A DNA stretch of 62,787 nucleotides from contig NW_020312016.1 in assembly GCF_003144115.1 (NCBI RefSeq), forward strand, positions 1 to 62,787, given 5' to 3'. Numbering within the stretch: the first letter of the stretch is position 1; each line of letters opens with the position of its first letter. The notes beneath the pieces are model-generated. The model searched no databases. It saw nothing but the letters and a program-made list of their open reading frames with translations, and was not told where the DNA came from. The position numbers were made by a program, and so were the translations under genes. The stretch comes from Tilletiopsis washingtonensis (Eukaryota > Basidiomycota > Exobasidiomycetes > Entylomatales). Below are positions 1-11,386 of the stretch, piece after piece.

Positions 1-95
1 CCTAACCCTAACCCTAACCCTAACCCTAACCCTAACCCTAACCCTAACCCTAACCCTAACCCTAACCCTAACCCTAACCCTAACCCTAACCCTAA
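1..95. repeat. Telomere repeat tract (CCCTAA)n
   Basis: Fifteen perfect CCCTAA units preceded by a partial CCTAA. This is the C-rich strand of a TTAGGG telomere reading from the chromosome end inwards, so position 1 is at or very near the physical left end. The tract stops sharply at 95 with no degenerate units, and the next bases belong to an open reading frame on the minus strand. TTAGGG-type telomeres are known in vertebrates, filamentous fungi and many basidiomycetes. Confidence 0.97.
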
Positions 96-1053
96 GCTCT
101 GGAGGCCGTCCGCGCGACGCTTCTCGTCCTCCGCGCGGCGCTGCTGCTCATCCGCACGGCGCCTCTCCTCGTCTGCCCGGCGCTGCTGCTCGTCGATGCG
201 CGTCTGGAGGCCATCTGCCCGGCGCTGCTGCTCGTCAGCTCGGCGCTTCTCCTCGTTGAGCTGGCCCTGGAGGCCCTCTGCGCGGTCGGCACGGGCCTTC
301 TCGTCCTCGGCGCGGCGCTGCAGCTCCTTGATGCGGCTCTCGAGGCCGTCGGCGCCGTCAATGCGGCTCTGGAGGCCGTCGGCGCGGCGCTTCTCGTCGG
401 CGGTGCGGGCCTCTGCGTCAGCGCCAAAGACGCGTTTGAGCTTCTTGACGGCCGCTCGCACGCAGGCGTTGCGGTAGACGTCGCCGTCCTCGCCCACGGC
501 CAGGATGGCGCTGCGCACCTGCTCGGCCGTGCGCTGCCAAGCAAAGACGGCGACCGACACCAGCGACACCCCCGCCTCGTGGGCGTCGCGCAGGCTGCGG
601 TCCGCCATTGGCATGTCGGCCTCTGCGCCGCCCTGCCGCTGCTTGCGCGTGCCGCGTGCGTGCCACGACGTGACGGCCATTGCAAAGCGTAGGTCGGAGA
701 GGTGCTTGCGGTTGGCCGCGCTGTCCTGCGGCAGGCAGAGCGCCGCCTCGACGTCGAACGCCGCGAGGGGTGCCGCCTCGACGTCGACGGGCGCAGCAGC
801 CGCCACGGGTCCCGCCTCGACGGGTGCAGCCGCGACGGGCGCAGCGGCGACGGCGACGGGCGCAGCGGCGACGATGGGCGCTCCGGCTACGGGTGCCGCA
901 GCGAGCGCGACGGGCGGCGGGCGCTGCAGATTGTCAGCAACAACGGCAGCGAGCCCACGCACAACTCACCTCGTCGTCCGAGTCCAACTCATCGCGCTCC
1001 TCCAGCTCCTCCACCTCCGAGTCGCTGCTGTCGAGGAGCTGGATTGCATTCAT
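1..1053 (-). CDS. Coiled-coil protein truncated by the telomere (3' end missing)
   Basis: I do not recognise this gene. Exon 1 (1053-970) starts MNAIQLLDSSDSEVEELEER and is strongly acidic. A 46-nt intron (969-924) has a GTGAGT donor, a CTGAC branch and a CTGCAG acceptor. Exon 2 runs from 923 to the window edge. It encodes an Ala/Pro/Val-rich stretch (about residues 29-80), a mixed region with MAVTSW at about 110, then from about residue 195 a charged helical repeat built on RRADEQQRRAD/EKRRADGLQS units, probably a long coiled coil. There is no stop codon: after residue 304 the frame passes into TTAGGG and reads Leu-Gly repeatedly to position 1. The native C-terminus is therefore lost, so this is a broken gene or one encoding an aberrant tail. 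An acidic N-terminus plus a coiled coil suggests an intracellular structural or DNA-associated protein, but nothing assigns a function. Confidence 0.6.
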
Positions 1054-1059
1054 GCTGTG

Positions 1060-2645
1060 CCGCTACGTAGATGCTGTGCTGTGCGCTGCCGCGGCGGTGA
1101 TTGATGTCGTGCCGCTGTGCTGCCTAGTCAGACGACGCGCAGCACACACGCCGCGCAGATAGCTCACCTGTGGCTGCCGCAGTGCCGCTTCGTCGATGTC
1201 GTGCTGCCGGTGTGCGCTGCCGAGGTGGTCGTGCCGCTGTGCGCCGCCGCTGGGTGCTGTCGCCCAGTCAGAGGACGAGCAACACACGCCGCGGAGACGG
1301 CTCACCTGTTGCTGCCGCAGTGCCGCTGCGGAGGTGTTGTGCTGCCGCTACGCCGCGTTGCTACGCTGCCGAGGTGGTCGACGGCGACCGCTGTGCTGTG
1401 CGCCGTCCAGGTCGCTGCGCTGCTGCGGCGGTCCCTGTGCTGTGCGCCGTCCAGGTCGCTGCGCTGCTGCTGTGGCCGCTGTGCTGTGCGCCAGCGGTGC
1501 GCTGCCGAGTGATCGACGTCGTCCGGCTGTGCGCCGCCGCCCGGTGCCGCTGTGCAGCGCTTGCTGCGCGTGGCTGGAGGCTGGCTGGCCCGTCAGACGC
1601 CGTGCCGCACACGCGCGCGCAGACGGCTCACCTGTGCTGTGCGCCGGCGCTGCGCTGGCGCTGCCGAGGCAATGGACGTCGTGGCACTGTGCTGTGCGCC
1701 GTCGCTGCCGCTGCCGAGGCGATGGGCGTCGTGCCGCTGTGCTGTGCGCTGTTGCTGCGCTGCTGCGGCCGCTGTGCTGTGCGCCGTCGCTGCCGCTGCC
1801 GAGGCGATGTGCGTCAAGCCGCTGCTGCCAAGGCGATGGACGTCGTGGCGCCGCTGGGTGCTGCTGGGCCGTGCGCTGCCGCTGCTGAGATGATTGATGC
1901 CGTGCCGCTGTGCCGTGTGCTGCCACTGCTGAGATGATCGACGTCGTGCCGCTGTGATTGCACTGCCGCTGTCAAAGCGACTCGACGTCGAAGCAACTGG
2001 ACGTCCGTCCGCTATGCCGTGCGCCGCCGCTCCGCTGTGCAAGACTCGACGTTCTGCCGCTGTGCTGTGCTGAGCTGTGCGCTGCCGCTGCCGGAGCGAC
2101 TCAAAGTCTGGCCGCTGCCGAAGCGAATCGACGTCTGGTCGCTGTGCTGTGCGCTACTGACGTCCTGTCGCTGTGCTGTGCGCCGCCGCTGCGTTGCGCA
2201 ATGCTGCAGCTGCGGCGGCTGCACAGAGCAATGCGACGCTCGCTGCGAGAGCTTGGCTGGAAGCTGTCTGCCCCGTCAGACAAAGTGCAGCACGTGCGAG
2301 CAGACGGCTCACCTGTGGCTGCCGCAGTCAAGTGCCGCTGCGCAGATGCCGTGTGCTGTGCGCTACTGACGTCCTGCAGCTGTGCTGTGCGCCGCCGCTG
2401 CGCTGAGCAATGCTGCTGCGGCCGACTCTGCTGCTGCGGCCGCTGCCCTGAGGACGGCGGCACTTGCTGCCGGTGCGCTTGGCTGGAGGCCGAGCGCTTC
2501 CACAGTCGCGCCTTCGACCGTGCTGCAGCTGTCTGCCCCGTGCACGACGTGAAGCATCGCAGACGGCTCACCTGTGGCTGCTGCTGCGTCCGCTGCGAGG
2601 GTGGTGGTGGGGAGGCGAGGTGTGAGCAGCGCGAGGCTGAGCCAT
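1060..2645 (-). repeat. Degenerate subtelomeric repeat array, possibly a relic repeat-exon gene
   Basis: The stretch is built from imperfect modules. Phrases such as CTGTGCTGTGCGCC, GACGTCGTGCCGCTG and CAGACGGCTCACCTGTGGCTG recur many times. Modules about 50 bp long are clearest at 1672-1980. A near-identical segment of about 65 bp occurs at about 2145 and again about 206 bp later at about 2350. All frames are long because of composition, so ORF length is no guide. On the minus strand five segments look like introns (1120-1167, 1257-1305, 1585-1631, 2264-2312, 2529-2571), each after a CAG and starting GTGAGC. A possible minus-strand start is at 2645 (MAQPRAAHTSPP...). Minus-strand translations are Ala/Ser/Gln/Arg/His-rich and interrupted by stops, so I treat the region as a decayed repeat gene or satellite rather than a functional CDS. 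Confidence 0.5.
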
Positions 2646-3697
2646 GGCCGCAACGCACGTGCCATCCGACCGCTCGGCGCGGCTCGGCGCATGCTCGCCA
2701 GGGGTGCGCACCACGCGGCAGCTGCACTGGGTCGCCTTCCCTTGGTGCGAACGCCCCTGCAGCACACGAGAAGGTGCGACGGCGAGATCACCGGTGCAGG
2801 AGAGCAGCACGAGCCACTACGCGCAAGAGAAGAGCGCGGTGAGCTGGCGTGAGCGGCCTCGGGGCGGGGGCCGGGCACGTTCAGGCACGCGCGCACCACG
2901 CGGTGCGGGGAAGCGCGCGGCGCGGCGCATCGGGCCTTCGGCAGCACATGCCGCCGCGGCATCGGACCGCACCAGCAGCAGCAGCAGCGAGGCGCTCTCC
3001 TCCTCTGCAGCCGTTCGGCGCATCCGGGGGCCGGCATCTTCTGCGTGTGCCTCGTCTATGCCGAGTGCACTCTTACTGAGCCCAGGAAGCTGCGGCGGCG
3101 TTTCCGCATTGACCTGAGCCGCGCACTGGCAGCGAATGCGCACCGTACCAAAGAGGTGAGGCGGACCCCGCAGCTCTTGTCCGCCGCTGTGCTGCGGCGC
3201 GAGGCCCGAATCAAGGCGCCGTCAGGCTGCAGCACCACCGCGCGCACGACAGTGGGGCCCATGGTGCGCCGGATGCTGCTGGATGCGAAGCCGAGCGCCT
3301 GGAGGTGCAGGGAGGGCAGCATGCGGCACGCGGCGCGGCCTGCCTGCGCCTGTGTGCGGCCGTCGCGGCTATCGCGCGCGGCGAGCGCCGCGCGGCGCGG
3401 TGCGCGGCAGGGACATCTCATGACGCAGCGTCGCCCACCCCGCCCCTTCCCTTGCCTCCTCTCTGCCCCCATCCGCACCTTCCCTCGTCGCACCTGCGTG
3501 CACCGCGCGCCAGCTCGGCAGTCCGCCAGGCCCTGCTCGCTCTGCCCACGCGGCTTCCACCGCGCTCGAGTGCTCTTCGCCGCTGCCCGTCCGTCCGCTC
3601 AGAGCCCATCGCTTTCAGCTCTCTTCGCCCCGCACCGCTGCCCTCTGCGCCCGGCACAGCTGCGACGGTGTGGCGCGCCGAGCTGCGCCGCCGCAGC
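2646..3697. other. Intergenic region between subtelomere and BCK1-like gene
   Basis: No gene can be supported. Open frames on both strands are low-complexity Arg/Ala/Pro translations typical of GC-rich DNA, with no consistent splice structure. The last about 280 bases (from about 3420) are pyrimidine-rich on the plus strand, with runs of CCCTTCC/CTCTCTGCCCC type, as expected for the promoter and leader of the plus-strand kinase gene that starts at 3698. Confidence 0.4.
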
Positions 3698-6600
3698 ATG
3701 CCCCCGCCGCCACATGCCGCGGGCGCGCCGTCGTCGCCAGGCGCCGCCTCGCCGCCGGCGTCGCCGCTCGGACCGCGGCCAGCACGCTCGCCGGTGCCGC
3801 CGCCGCAGCCGCCGCTCAGCGCCGAGCCGCCGGCGCAGCAGCCGCACTTTCGCTACACGACGTCGCCGCCGCCGCCCGCGTCGCCGGGAGCGGCGGCGCT
3901 GCCGAGGCACGCCGCCTCGCCGCCCTCGCCGCTCTCTCCCCAGGCGCGCTCCGCCTCGCCGGCCACGGCGGGCGCCGGGAGCTCCGGCTCGGCGCAGCCC
4001 ACGCCGATCAGCAGCACCCCGCCGCTGCTCTCGCCGGGCGGGTCGCGCTCGCCCGGCTCGGCGCCCAGCCACAGCGCGGGAGGCTTCTTTGCGTCCTTCC
4101 GGCCCTCGTCGCCAAGGCCAGTGCCGGCAGATGACTCGTCTGCTCCGGCCGCCGGCACGCCGCGGCGCCGCGAAAAGGCAGGCTCCGCCTCGCTGGCCTC
4201 GGGGCAGCCAGGCTCGAGCCACGAGCGCAGCCGAAGACCCAGCAGCGTGCTGGAGCACGTCGGCGGCATGTGGGAGCGGTTCGGCAAGCGTGTGGGCGGT
4301 AGCGCCGCAGCGGGCGCGACGGCTGGGCACCGGCGCGGCGCGAGCGCCATGTCGCACAGTGACTCGCGCGGCAGTGCAGTGGACATCGAAGACGAGGTGA
4401 GCAACTCTGCTGGCAGCCATTGGACACGCGTGCTCACTCTCTCTGCAGTCGCCCATTCTGGCGTACGCCGCGAGCGATCTGCCCGCCAAGGCTCTCGGCC
4501 GGGTCCTCATCCAAGTGACAGAGGACAACGAGCGCTTCGCCGTCGTCGACGTGAGCGGCCTGAGTGACGCAGCAGCCATCAAGGAGCGCATGCTGAGCAA
4601 GCTGCGTGAGTCGCCTGCCCGTACAGGCCGTTGCGCAGAGGCTCACACTGCGCAGACATCTTCGACGACGATCACTCTGGCTTCGCGCTGTACCGCACCG
4701 AGATCGGGCAGCTCGACGTCGACGGGCCGCGCCTGTCTGACGACGAGCTGCTGGCGCAGTGCGCAACCATCGGCGACGAGCGGGGCAGCCTCAAGTTCCT
4801 GCTCCAGCAGATTGCGCCGCCGCGCGACAGCACGCGCACGCTGCCGCCGCCCGTCGCCTCGTCGTCCTCGCCGCGGCGTGCGCTGCGCGAGCTGCACAGC
4901 GGCAGCACCACGACGACCTCGACCACGCACGCCAGCTCCAGCGCCGGCGTGGGCGCCTCGTCGCAGTCCCACTCCAAGTCGGGCAGTCTCAGCTCGCGCT
5001 CGTCGGCTGTGAGCGACGTGCTCGCGCAGCCCGAGATCTACGACTCGGGCTCGGAGAGCGGCGCCGCGCGCGGCCTGCACCGCTCGCGCGGCGCATCACG
5101 TCGCCCGGCTACTGCCAACGAGTATGCGCGCGCGCCCGGCTCGATGCTCCTCTCCGTGACTGAGCGCCAGAAGCTCGACGACGAGTCGGACATGGCAGTG
5201 GTCGACGAGATGGCCGGCCTCGCGCTCGAGCGGCGCGGGCAGACTATGCGTGCTTCGGAACACGACTCCGCTCGAAGGCACGAGGGCGCGCGACGACCCA
5301 GCATGCCGCGTAACGCGTCCAGCGGCGAGAACGCGCGCGAGCGGGGCCACCAGGGCGAGTGGGACCGGCAGTACACCAGCGCGGCGTCGATGTACGCAAG
5401 TGTCCCTTCGCCGCCCATGGAGCGGCACGACCGCATGCGCTCCGAGACTGCCGTGCACCACCCGCATTACGCGCAGCCACCAGACTCGTCCGCGCATGGT
5501 CGAGCGCTGCAGCCAGTCAAGAGCATGGACGAGCTACGCTCTCGCGCGCCGCCAGCTCCGCCGGCGGGCTCAATGCCGCCGCCGCCGTCGCAAGTACACG
5601 GTGCCTACAGTGCGTACGCGCCGGGACACGCTCGGCCACCGGCGCCGCCGTCCGCGGGCACTCCTGCTCCACGCCGGCCGAGCGCCGAGTCTCACCCCAT
5701 GCGCTCGCCGCCCTTCGACCCGCGCCTCGCTGCCGACCCGTACGGACGCCCGATGCCGCACCACGCCGCTGATCAGCACATGCGCGCACGTGCGCCGTCC
5801 TTCGGCGATCCGCGCGCATCGCGGGCGCCCACAGATGCGCGCCTGATGGGCCCACGCCACGCACCTCCCGGAGCAATGGGTCCGCCTCCACGGCCAGGCA
5901 CAGTGGCTCCCGTCGTCCCGTACAGCGGCGCGCCGATGCAGCCGAACGCGAGCTTCGACGGCCGGTACGCGACTGCGCCTCGCCCCCACAGCGTCACAAA
6001 CGAGTTCGGCGCACGCATCCCCGGCCCATACGCAGGGCCGGCGCACGGCGCCCGCGGCACTTCCCCAGCGCCATTCCCCTCGCGCCCGCACACGTACCAC
6101 GACGCGCCGCAGCAGCAGCACTATCGCCCCGTGCCGCCGTCGCAAGCGCCGCAGCCCGTGCCGATCTACATGTCACGCGAGGATGCCTTCACGTCGGCAC
6201 ACTTCCCAGCGTCCAGCTCGCGCCAAGTCTCCGAGTTCCAGCGCATCGCCTCGGCGCAGGGCAGTCTGACGCCGGGCATGACGGTGCAGGAGCGCCTCCG
6301 CGCCCAGCAGCACGCACCTCATCCGCAGCCTTCCTTTGGGCCGAGGGAGCCGCGCGCCTGGACAGGGCCCAGGTCGTACGAGCCCGACGCCTCGCTGGCT
6401 CGAGCCTCGCCACGCGGAGAGTCGCCAAGCCGCTACAATCCGGCGCACGGCGCTCCGTACGTGTATGCTGGAGAGCAGCAGCAGCGCCAGATGCGTGCAG
6501 TGCCGCCATCCGCCGACTATGGCCCGTATCGCGCGCAGCCTGCTTCCGCCGGGGCGCATTACGGTGCTCAACCATCGCACCATCCCGGCCAGAGCATGCA

Positions 6601-9270
6601 GCAGGTCTCGCCGCAGATGCAGCATCAGGTGCCTCGGCGTGCTTCTGCCGAGCGCTCGTCGGCCGGCTCGCACAGCTCGCAAGAGCAAAAGCGCGGCCGC
6701 GCGCTCGACGATGCGGCAGGCTCGGCCGGTCTTGTGCGTAGCTCGCGCCCCGAGCCTGTGAGCCCCGTCGACGCGAGGCGGCGCTCAGAGGACGAGGGCG
6801 GAGGGGCGCATCGCTTGGGCGAGGCCGCTGATGACGAGGACGACGATGCACTGCTCAAGATGCGCCCGCTGCCCAAGCCGCCTCAGCAGGCTGCTTCGCC
6901 GGAGAAGCCGGCCTCCTCCGCTCCAAGCCTGTCGCTCACACAGCCGCCGTCGCCGCCGGACGCCGCGCAGGAGAACCTGGCGCAGGCTGCGCACTGGGCG
7001 TCTCTGTTCAGCGGCCTGGACTCCGAGGGCACCGTCAGCTCGGCAGGAAGCGCGACCCTGCGCGCCGACTCGCGCTCGACAGACGGATCGCGCTCGTTCT
7101 CATCCGAGGCTTCCAGCGGCACCATCACCGCGGCCGACTTTGCCAAGCTGGCGGCAGGCGGCAAGAAGCACGCCGAGGCCATGAGCGCAGACGACGGGGA
7201 CAGCGCGACGTTCGGAAGCTTCGTCGACGATGACTCGGACGACGAGGACGGCGCCGGCACGTGGGCGCAGCCACTGGACTCCTCGCCCGCGCTCCTTGCG
7301 GTGCAGAGGCAAGCCGAAGCTGCCACTGCCGAGCCTGCGCGGCCCGTGACTCCCCTGAGCCACGGGACCACGCTGCACGACCCTGGTGTCTCGCCGCGGC
7401 CCACTTCGCCGCACGCCGGGCCGAGTCCTCGACGCCCGATCCTGACGATCAGCATCGCCGACTCGACTAGCACAACCGTGTCGCGCGCCACGTCGCCGCA
7501 AGCTCCCCGACACATCGCGCCGCAGTCGCAGCCATCGCCGACACCGCAGTCCGCCTCGCCGCACCTGCAGCAGCTCTTGGCCAGTGGCGACGGCAGCTCA
7601 GCCGGCCTCGCTACGCCGACGTCTGCCGTCTCACAGACACCCAGCGGAAGCGGGGTCAACCGGCGCACCTCCTTCGCGCACCGCGACGGCGACTGGGCGC
7701 CGCGCCCGCCGCCCGAGCAGCTGTACGAGAACCTGGACGACTTCTTCCCAAAACACGACCTGGACAAGCCCGTGCTCGAGACGCTGCTGCCGGGCAGCCC
7801 TCTTGTCGGCAGCCCAAAGGCCGAGATGGCCTCGATGGCCTCTGTGCTGACGCCTGCGTCGCCCGTCGGCGCCGCTGCTGGCCGCGCCGGCCGCAGCGGG
7901 CACAAAAAATCGATCCGCATTGTGGCGCAAGACAGGAAGCGCATCCTCGAGCGCTCAGAGCACGGCTCGCGCCGCCGACTCGAAGGCATGACGCCGCTGG
8001 AGCGCAGGCGCAGCACGAAGCTGTGGGGCACCAAGGTGGTCGAGATGACGCCGTCCGGCCAGGAGGTGGCGCCCCCGTCGGCGACACCCAGCGAGTCGCC
8101 GTCCAGCGAGAAGCGTGAGTTGCGTGGCCTTGCGGCGGTGGTGCAGTGCTGACCACCGCGTCGCAGCGGTCTTCAAGTGGGTCAAGGGCGACCTCATCGG
8201 CAAGGGCACGTACGGCCGCGTCTACCTGGCGCTCAACGCAACGACGGGCGAGATGATCGCCGTGAAGCAAGTCGAGCTGCCCACCACGGCATCCGACCGC
8301 GAGGACGTGCGGCAGAAGGGCATGGTCACGGCCCTCAAGGCCGAGATCTCGACGCTCAAGGACCTCGACCACCCGCACATCGTCTCGTACCTCGGCTTCG
8401 AGGAGACGCGCCAGCACCTCTCCATCTTCCTCGAGTACGTGCCCGGCGGCAGCGTCGGCAGCGTGCTGCGCAAGTACGGCAAGCTCGAGGAGAACTGCAT
8501 CAAGAGCTTCCTGCACCAGGTGCTCGAGGGCCTGTCGTACCTGCACGACCGCGGCATCCTGCACCGCGACGTCAAGGTAAGTTCTGCTGCGTGCGCCGCC
8601 ACGGCAGAGGCTGACCGAGTCTCGCAGTCGGACAACCTACTGCTTTCGCAGGACGGCATCGTCAAGATCTCGGACGTGAGTCGCGGCGCTGACCCGACTC
8701 TGCGCTCGCGCTGACCTCGCCTTCAGTTCGGCACTGTGCGCCGCAGCGAAGACGTCTACGGCGACGTGGCGTCCATGTCGCTGCAGGGCAGCATCTTCTG
8801 GATGGCGCCCGAGGTCGTGGCGCAGTCGAAGCGCGGCTACTCGGCAAAGGTGGACATCTGGTCGCTCGGATGCGTCGCACTCGAGATGCTCGCCGGCCGC
8901 CGGCCATGGAGCGACCAGGAGGCCGTCGAGGCCATGTTCAAGCTCGGCGCGGAGAGACGCGCGCCGCCGATTCCGCCGGACGTCAGGCTCTCCAAGGCGG
9001 CAGTGGGTAGCGACCTCGAGTGATGCGGGGGCCTCGGAGCTGACATTCCGCCGTGCAGGCGCACTTTCTGCGCAACTGCTTCGAGATCGACCCGGAGAAG
9101 CGCCCAACTGCTGGTGAGCTACTGCTGGCGCCCCATGCGCACGCATGCTGCCCGCGACTGACCCGATACGCCGCTGCGCAGCCAAGCTCCTCACGCACGT
9201 GTACCCGCTCATCGACGATCCCGACTGGACGTTTGAGAAGAGCCAGCTGTACCGCCGCCTGTCGCGCTGA
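3698..9270 (+). CDS. BCK1: BCK1-like MAP kinase kinase kinase (cell-wall integrity pathway)
   Basis: Serine/threonine kinase predicted to phosphorylate the MAPKK of the Pkc1-Slt2 cell-wall integrity cascade. Eight exons: 3698-4396, 4449-4605, 4656-8114, 8167-8576, 8628-8675, 8727-9002, 9059-9113, 9182-9270, giving 1730 aa. Residues 1-233 are a Pro/Ser-rich disordered tail. Residues about 234-345 (ALGRVLIQVTEDNERFAVVD...) match the conserved N-terminal domain of Bck1/Byr2-type kinases, perhaps a Ras-association-like fold. A disordered region of about 1100 residues follows. The kinase domain is at about 1443-1715: GKGTYG loop, IAVKQ lysine, HRDVK, SDFG (D and FG split by an intron), and MAPE. 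It retains the LEYVPGG segment typical of this family. All catalytic motifs are present, so it should be active. Length is similar to other fungal Bck1 proteins (about 1500-1800 aa). STE11 is less likely because no SAM domain is seen. Confidence 0.9.
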
Positions 9271-9810
9271 GCGACGCGGCCTGCAATCGTATACCCTCTT
9301 TTATCTACTGTGTGCCGTTGACCGGGTGTGTCCCATCGCCGAACGTCCCCAGCCAGCGCAACAGGCCCCTCGCGGCCGTCTGCGTGGCGGTCAAAGCGTA
9401 GAGCACGTCCGTCGGTGGCTGGCAAGGATGCGCGACGCGCAGCAGGCAGCGCGCGGCAGCAGCGCGCTCACAGCCACGCCGTCATGCCGTTGCGCACCGT
9501 TCTCGGGCTTGTCAGCCCCTCTCCTTCGGCCCGCATCGTCTTGCGTGCGCTTGGGTTAGGCTCACAATCTAGGCAGCACTACTCTCGAGGTATCTCCGTC
9601 CTCAACGGCCCGTCTTCTTCCTCCGGTGCTGGTCGCAGCGAGAGGTGAGGCGCAGCAGCACGGCGGTCGTACCTCTTGGCGCCTGTTTCCCACGCTGCCA
9701 CGCGAGATGCCTGCTGCGCACGGGCTCGCCCGCTCCGCCGTCCCGTCTCCCACCACCAAACCCCGCTCCCCGCCGCCTTCCTGCGCCCCCTGCGCTCTGC
9801 CCTATCCGCC
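9271..9810. other. Intergenic region
   Basis: Terminator side of the kinase gene and promoter side of the small membrane protein gene. No supported gene. The last about 100 bases before 9811 are pyrimidine-rich (CCCGCTCCCC, CTGCGCCCCC), consistent with a leader. Confidence 0.4.
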
Positions 9811-10322
9811 ATGCCATCCATCGCACTCCCTACGCCGCGCAACGACCCCGCCGCCGTGTCGTCGCGCCGCAAGCGCCTGGCGCTCGGCGCGCTGCTCACT
9901 GTCGTCGTCGTCGGCCTGCTCCTCTCCGCCACGTTCCGCCACGACCTGATCGCCTTTGCCCGCCGCCTCGGCGTCAGCGGCGCCGGCTGGCTGCTCTTTG
10001 CCGCCACGTCGGCGTTGACGCTCTTCATCGCCGCGCTGAGCCTGCTGCCGCTGCTGCTGGCCTTCTGGTGCGTGCGCATCGGAAGTGCAGAAGGCGTGCG
10101 CTATCGTGCCGCGCGCATGCCCTCGAGCGTGGCTGACACGGCACGAGCAGGTGGCTCTTCCTGGCGCTCTTCATCTTCTACCGCCTGCGCCGCTCGGCAG
10201 CGACTGGCGGCGACGGCTACGGGCTCACTGCGCGGCAACAGCTGGCAGATGCCGCGGCCGATGCGTGGGGCCGCCTGCCGCGCTTCCGCCGGCACAGCGG
10301 CGAGGGCAGTCTGCGCATCTAG
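9811..10322 (+). CDS. Small integral membrane protein, three predicted helices
   Basis: Unrecognised protein of 142 aa. Exon 1 9811-10067 and exon 2 10151-10322, joined through an 83-nt intron with a GTGCGT donor, a GCTGAC branch and a GCAG acceptor; the junction codon is Trp. The start MPSIALPTPRND follows a pyrimidine-rich leader. A basic RRKR segment precedes helix 1 (LALGALLTVVVVGLLL). Helices 2 and 3 form a nearly continuous hydrophobic block (GWLLFAATSALTLFIAALSLLPLLLAFW, then WLFLALFIFYRL). The C-terminal about 45 residues are polar and end GEGSLRI. No signal peptide separate from helix 1 and no catalytic motif are visible. Convergent with the SH3 gene that ends 167 bp downstream. Probably an organelle or ER membrane protein; function unknown. 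Confidence 0.65.
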
Positions 10323-10488
10323 ACAAGCGGCCAGTGGACGCTCGGCGTCGCTGTGGTGCTTCGGCAATGTCACGATCTGGGAAACGTGTGCAGCGCGCGG
10401 CTGCAGGCGATGGGCGATCAAGCAGGGTTAGGCAAGCAGGGCAGAGCACATGCATTCGGGCCGCGACGTCGCGGCCAGTGTGGTATAG

Positions 10489-11386
10489 CTAGTGGATCTG
10501 CAGATAGTTGGCTGGCACGATGCCGCTCTCGCCCCGGGCGTTGGTGCCGCGCCACCACTGCGAGGTAGCATGCGCTCGTGAGCTCTGGGCATGGCAGAGG
10601 TGGCCGCCGCTGGACACTCACCTCGTCGTTGACGCGCTCAGTGAGCGTGATCGTCTCACCCTCTGCCACCGTCAGGTCCTCCTCCTCGCCGCCGTCGTAG
10701 CTGCGCAGCGCAGACTTCGTTCAGCCGACGGATAGCGGCGCGCTGTCTGTTGTGGCTACTCACGCATACAGAGCCGTAGCCGTCCCCAGCGTAGGAGCTG
10801 CTGGCGCGGCGGCTGGTGGGCTTGGCGGTGCGCGAGCCGCAGCCGGGGCACGCGCCGCAGGAGCCGCCTGCGGAGCGGGCGCTGCGGCGGGGGCTGCAGC
10901 TGGCGCTTTCGACCCAAAGAGCGAGCCCAGCGCAGCACCACGAGCAGCTATGGACGAGACAGAGTGCGGCTGCAGACGAGTGCGTCAGAGGAGGCGTACT
11001 GCGCGAGGCGCAGCATCGTGCAGCGCAGGCAGTCACCGGCCGCGCACCTTTGCATCAGATGAGGCGCCTGACGCCGTCTGGCCCGCAGCCGGCTCGGAGG
11101 TGCGCATGCCGGCGAAGCGGTTGGCCAGCCCAGCGGCGCGGTTCGCCATCGGTGCAAGCTGGCGCAGACGCTCGGCATCGGCGCGAGTGGGGAAGGGCGA
11201 CGCTGCGGCGGCAGCAGGCGGCGGAGAAGAGGCTGCGCTGCTCGGCGACGGCGCAGCTGCTGGCGTGCCGGAAGCAGAGCCAGCGCCGGGCAAAAAGTGC
11301 GGGCGCGACGAGAAGTACTCGTCCAGCACGCCAAAGAAGGCGATGCGCTCGGCTGGCGGCAGGCCGGCGAAGACGGCGGCAGGCAT
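10489..11386 (-). CDS. SH3-domain protein (Lsb1/Pin3-like architecture)
   Basis: Four exons on the minus strand: 11386-11048, 10969-10764, 10700-10622, 10557-10489, giving 230 aa from the first in-frame Met (MPAAVFAGL). The frame stays open upstream and reads a plausible helix (QIDHILRRSSAIATCVARI), so the true start may lie further up, possibly behind another intron; no convincing upstream ATG was found. The middle is Ala/Pro-rich and disordered. The C-terminus is a complete SH3 domain at about 176-228: ALYAY, EEEDLTVAEGE, ERVNDEWWRG, GIVPANYL. Each conserved aromatic and the PANYL motif are present. SH3 proteins with a short helical N-terminus and C-terminal SH3 (Lsb1, Pin3) bind proline-rich actin regulators such as Las17; this role is inferred from architecture only. 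Confidence 0.7.

Noticed and set aside
1170-2842. Long plus-strand ORFs (255 and 294 codons) in the subtelomeric array
   Set aside because: Translations are Cys/Arg/Ala-rich runs generated by the CTGTGCTGTGCGCC repeat. Other frames are equally open, and the only consistent splice signals lie on the minus strand.
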